From: Aquificaceae bacterium
Lineage (GTDB): Bacteria > Aquificota > Aquificia > Aquificales > Aquificaceae
Assembly (NCBI GenBank): GCA_027049085.1
Contig: JALTVH010000164.1
Coordinates: 1-15,401, forward strand
Length of the DNA stretch: 15,401 nt
Direction of reading: 5' to 3'
In this document: positions 13,157 through 15,401 of the stretch, piece by piece
Layout of the letters: every line of letters begins with the position of its first letter
Position numbering within the stretch: the first letter of the stretch is position 1
Notes under the pieces: generated by a model
What the model was told of the DNA's origin: nothing
The model's input: the letters and a program-made list of their open reading frames with translations, nothing else
Databases searched by the model: none
Position numbers and translations under genes: made by a program

Positions 13157-13777
13157 ATGGGTGGTAGAGACATTGACGTCCTGATTGAGAGGAGCAGAAA
13201 CAGGGACCAGATAGCGGATCTTATTGACCAGCTTCAGCTTGAGGAAAGGCTAATTTACGCTAACAGGACCGCAAGGGTTACCAAGGGTGGCAGAAGATTT
13301 TCTTTCAGCGCCCTCGTTGTAGTTGGTGACAGGCGGGGATTTGTGGGCTTCGGCCATGGAAAGGCAAAGGAAGTTCCCCTTGCCATAGCCAAGGCAATTG
13401 ATCAGGCGAAGAAAAAAATAATCAGGGTTCCAATAATTGAGGGAACCGTTCCCCACGAGGCTGTTGGACACTTTGGACCCACAAAGATCATAGTTATGCC
13501 GGCAAGGCGGGGAACAGGTGTTGTCGCAGGTGGTGCAGCAAAGCCCCTCTTTGAGCTTGCGGGCTACACGGATGTTCTGACCAAAATTATAGGGAGCACA
13601 AACCCTGACAACGTTGTGAGAGCCGTTTTTGACGCCTTCCTCCAGATGAGAACGCCCGAGCAGGTAGCTCAGGAGAGGGGTATAGATCCGGAGGAAATGA
13701 AGAGGAGGCACAGTATTTACGCGGGTTCCAAGCTTAAGGTGAAACTCCACTATCCCTGGAGGGGTGTCTATGGCTGA
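13157..13777 (+). CDS. rpsE: 30S ribosomal protein S5
   Basis: The 206-residue product is S5, a small-subunit protein involved in decoding fidelity and mRNA unwinding at the entry tunnel. Landmarks are the S5 RNA-binding domain (RRFSFSALVVVGDRRGFVGFG) and GTGVVAGGAAKPLFELAG. The C-terminal domain carries a tail ending KVKLHYPWRGVYG, making the protein about 40 residues longer than E. coli S5. A GAGGAGG site precedes the ATG. The stop codon lies inside the next gene: rpmD begins eight bases before the end of rpsE. Confidence 0.97.
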   Translation: MGGRDIDVLIERSRNRDQIADLIDQLQLEERLIYANRTARVTKGGRRFSFSALVVVGDRRGFVGFGHGKAKEVPLAIAKAIDQAKKKIIRVPIIEGTVPHEAVGHFGPTKIIVMPARRGTGVVAGGAAKPLFELAGYTDVLTKIIGSTNPDNVVRAVFDAFLQMRTPEQVAQERGIDPEEMKRRHSIYAGSKLKVKLHYPWRGVYG

Positions 13778-14084
13778 GAAAAAGAAGACGGGAACAAGGA
13801 AAACCACAACGAGGAAAACCGCAAGAGGTTCTGCAAAATCAACCGCATCCCCAAAGAAGGCTACCGCAAAGGCAGGCAAGACAGAGACTAAAAAGACTCT
13901 CAGGGTAACCCTGATCAGGGGGCTTGCAGGCAAGAGAAAGGCTCATATAGAGGCTGTTAGGAGTCTCGGGTTGAGAAAGCCCGGCCAGTCAAGGGTGCTT
14001 GAGGAAAATCCTATGGTCAGAGGCAACATCAGAAAGGCCCACTATTTGATAAGAGTGGAGGAAGTGGAAAATGAAGCTTCATGA
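13770..14084 (+). CDS. rpmD: 50S ribosomal protein L30 with a basic N-terminal tail
   Basis: The 104-residue product contains a normal L30 core from about residue 44 (TLRVTLIRGLAGKRKAHIEA, then LGLRKPGQSRVLEENPMVRG and the end YLIRVEEVE). L30 sits on 23S rRNA in the large subunit and is normally about 60 residues. Here the first 42 residues are an added tail made mostly of Lys, Thr, Ala and Arg, with low-complexity repeats like those of histone-H1-like proteins. The ATG at 13770 is chosen because GGAGG at 13758-13762 stands seven bases before it; the GTG at 13764 is too close to that site. It overlaps rpsE by eight bases and rplO by 14. Confidence 0.94.
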   Translation: MAEKKKTGTRKTTTRKTARGSAKSTASPKKATAKAGKTETKKTLRVTLIRGLAGKRKAHIEAVRSLGLRKPGQSRVLEENPMVRGNIRKAHYLIRVEEVENEAS

Positions 14085-14520
14085 GCTAAGGCCCCATCAA
14101 GGTGCTACTAAGGCTCGCAAAAGAGTAGGAAGAGGTATTTCCGCTGGTCAGGGGAAAACTGCAGGCAAAGGACATAAGGGCCAGAAAACACGTTCTGGCG
14201 ACAGGACAATGCCGCCCTTCTTTGAAGGAGGACAGACCCCCTTCCATCTCAGGATCCCCAAGAGAGGATTTACCAATCCAAACAAAGTTGAGTACACACC
14301 TGTCAACGTAGGAACCCTTGAAAGGATCTTTGAGGAAGGGGCAGAGGTAACGCCTGAAGTTCTTTCCCAGAAAGGTCTCTGCTCTAAGAGAGACCTTGTA
14401 AAGATCCTCGGTGATGGTGAGCTCAAGAAAAAATTCACCGTTAAAGCCCATGCCTTTTCAAGGTCTGCTAAGGAAAAGATTGAGAAAGCAGGGGGTACCT
14501 GCGAGGTAATTGAGAGGTGA
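14071..14520 (+). CDS. rplO: 50S ribosomal protein L15
   Basis: The 149-residue product is L15, a late-assembly protein of the large subunit. Landmarks are the N-terminal KLHELRPHQGATKARKRVGRG, the Gly/Lys-rich GQGKTAGKGHKGQKTRSG, FEGGQTPFHLRIPKRGF and the C-terminal AFSRSAKEKIEKAGGTCEVI. Its start lies 14 bases inside rpmD, with GGAGG nine bases before the ATG. Its stop overlaps the secY GTG by four bases. Confidence 0.98.
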   Translation: MKLHELRPHQGATKARKRVGRGISAGQGKTAGKGHKGQKTRSGDRTMPPFFEGGQTPFHLRIPKRGFTNPNKVEYTPVNVGTLERIFEEGAEVTPEVLSQKGLCSKRDLVKILGDGELKKKFTVKAHAFSRSAKEKIEKAGGTCEVIER

Positions 14521-15401
14521 TAGATTACCTCAAAAACCTCTTTACCTTTGAAGACCTCAGAAAAAGACTCTTCTATACCCTGCTAATGTTTGCCATATAC
14601 AGGCTCGGTAGTCACATACCTATTCCTGGCGTTGATGCCCAGGCACTTGAGGATTTCTTCAGGTCAATCTCGGGAACACTCTTCAATCTTTACGACATCT
14701 TCTCCGGAGGAAACCTCAGCAGGATGACAGTCTTTGCCCTGGGGGTGATGCCTTACATATCTGCTTCAATAATGATGCAGCTCCTTACCGTTGCGATTCC
14801 AGAGCTCCAGAGGCTTGCCAAGGAAGAGGGTGACTACGGCAGGTATAAAATAAACGAGTACACCAAGTACCTGACTCTATTTGTAGCATTTATACAGTCC
14901 ATCGGAATATCCTTCTGGCTTCAGAACCAGACCTCTCCCGGTGGTTTTCCAGTTGTACCCGATGCGGGCTTTCTCTTCATCTTTGTGGCAGTTCTAACCC
15001 TTGTTGCCGGAACCATGTTCCTTGTCTGGATGGGCGAAAGGATAACGGAAAAAGGGATCGGTAACGGTATGTCTCTTCTAATTTTTGCCGGGATCGTTGC
15101 AAGCTTTCCAAACTCTGTTGTAAGCCTCGTTCAGAGACTCCAGACGGGTGACCTTACACCCTTTGCGGTTGCCGGTGCCGTTTTTATGGTCTTGGTGGTC
15201 ATCATAGGGATAGTTTACATACACGAAGCTGAAAGGAGGATTCCCGTCCAGTATCCGAGGAGGGTAGTTGGACGTCAGGAGTACCGGGGAGGGCAGTCGT
15301 ACTTACCTATCAAGATCAACCCCGCAGGGGTCATTCCCATTATCTTTGCCCAGTCCCTTCTGATCATTCCTTCAAGCGTTCTGGGATTCATAGATAACCC
15401 C
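14517..15401 (+). CDS. secY: Preprotein translocase subunit SecY, 5' part (3' end outside window)
   Basis: The frame opens with GTG at 14517 and stays open for 295 codons to the window edge, so about two thirds of SecY is present. SecY forms the protein-conducting channel of the Sec translocase in the inner membrane. Landmarks are DYLKNLFTFEDLRKRL, RLGSHIPIPGVD, the plug region NLYDIFSGGNLSRMTVFALG, PYISASIMMQLLT, GERITEKGIGNGMSLLIFAG, and the cytoplasmic loop VQYPRRVVG followed by LPIKINPAGVIPIIFAQ. An in-frame TGA at 14511 leaves GTG as the only standard start in this part. It overlaps the rplO stop by four bases (GTGA), so it is translationally coupled. Its position at the end of the spc operon is the usual one. 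Confidence 0.97.
   Translation, partial: MIDYLKNLFTFEDLRKRLFYTLLMFAIYRLGSHIPIPGVDAQALEDFFRSISGTLFNLYDIFSGGNLSRMTVFALGVMPYISASIMMQLLTVAIPELQRLAKEEGDYGRYKINEYTKYLTLFVAFIQSIGISFWLQNQTSPGGFPVVPDAGFLFIFVAVLTLVAGTMFLVWMGERITEKGIGNGMSLLIFAGIVASFPNSVVSLVQRLQTGDLTPFAVAGAVFMVLVVIIGIVYIHEAERRIPVQYPRRVVGRQEYRGGQSYLPIKINPAGVIPIIFAQSLLIIPSSVLGFIDNP

Noticed and set aside
13764..13769. GTG start for rpmD six bases upstream of the ATG
   Set aside because: It is only one base from the GGAGG ribosome-binding site, too close for initiation; the ATG at 13770 has ideal spacing.
13250..13933. A 227-codon open frame on the minus strand opposite rpsE and rpmD
   Set aside because: It lies wholly over two certain ribosomal-protein genes, its product has no recognisable domain and is low in typical coding pattern, and it would break the operon logic.

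Overview
The window reads as a piece of chromosome from a bacterium that is probably thermophilic and possibly Aquificota-like. The evidence is Lys/Glu-rich proteins, heavy use of AGG for arginine, short intergenic gaps, many 1-14 base gene overlaps and a LysRS with an extra N-terminal domain. The lineage is an inference from style and gene content, not from a database match. No mobile elements, CRISPR arrays, tRNA or rRNA genes were seen. Coding density is very high; the longest gap without a gene is the 143-base divergent intergenic region at 10152-10294.

Region 1 (1-5298, plus strand) is a tightly packed run: the 3' part of gatB, rpiB, an FtsW/RodA-family SEDS gene, hisD, a small putative lipoprotein, and lgt. 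Neighbours overlap or are separated by at most 15 bases, so they are probably co-transcribed, although their jobs differ (tRNA-dependent amidation, pentose phosphate isomerisation, peptidoglycan synthesis, histidine synthesis, lipoprotein maturation). The lipoprotein and lgt are translationally linked, and Lgt is the enzyme that would modify the lipoprotein.

Region 2 (5286-10151, minus strand) is a five-gene run read leftward: two tandem, paralogous membrane proteins that are little more than two membrane helices plus a HAMP domain; a soluble protein with a roadblock/longin-like N-terminal half and a helical C-terminal domain; lysS; and a membrane-anchored diguanylate cyclase with a dCache-like sensor. 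The last gene overlaps lgt tail to tail by 13 bases. The HAMP-HAMP-roadblock trio is the part least explained by known systems and is the best candidate here for an undescribed signalling module.

Region 3 (10152-15401, plus strand) is the spc ribosomal-protein operon: rplN, rplX, rplE, rpsZ (zinc-type S14), rpsH, rplF, rplR, rpsE, rpmD, rplO and the start of secY. It is cut off from the S10 gene block that usually precedes it, and it begins at its own near-consensus promoter (TTGAAC, 17-base spacer, TATAAT) in the divergent intergenic region. Most genes have strong GGAGG ribosome-binding sites, in contrast with the weak or absent sites in parts of region 2. rpmD (L30) is unusual in carrying a Lys/Thr/Ala-rich N-terminal tail of about 42 residues.
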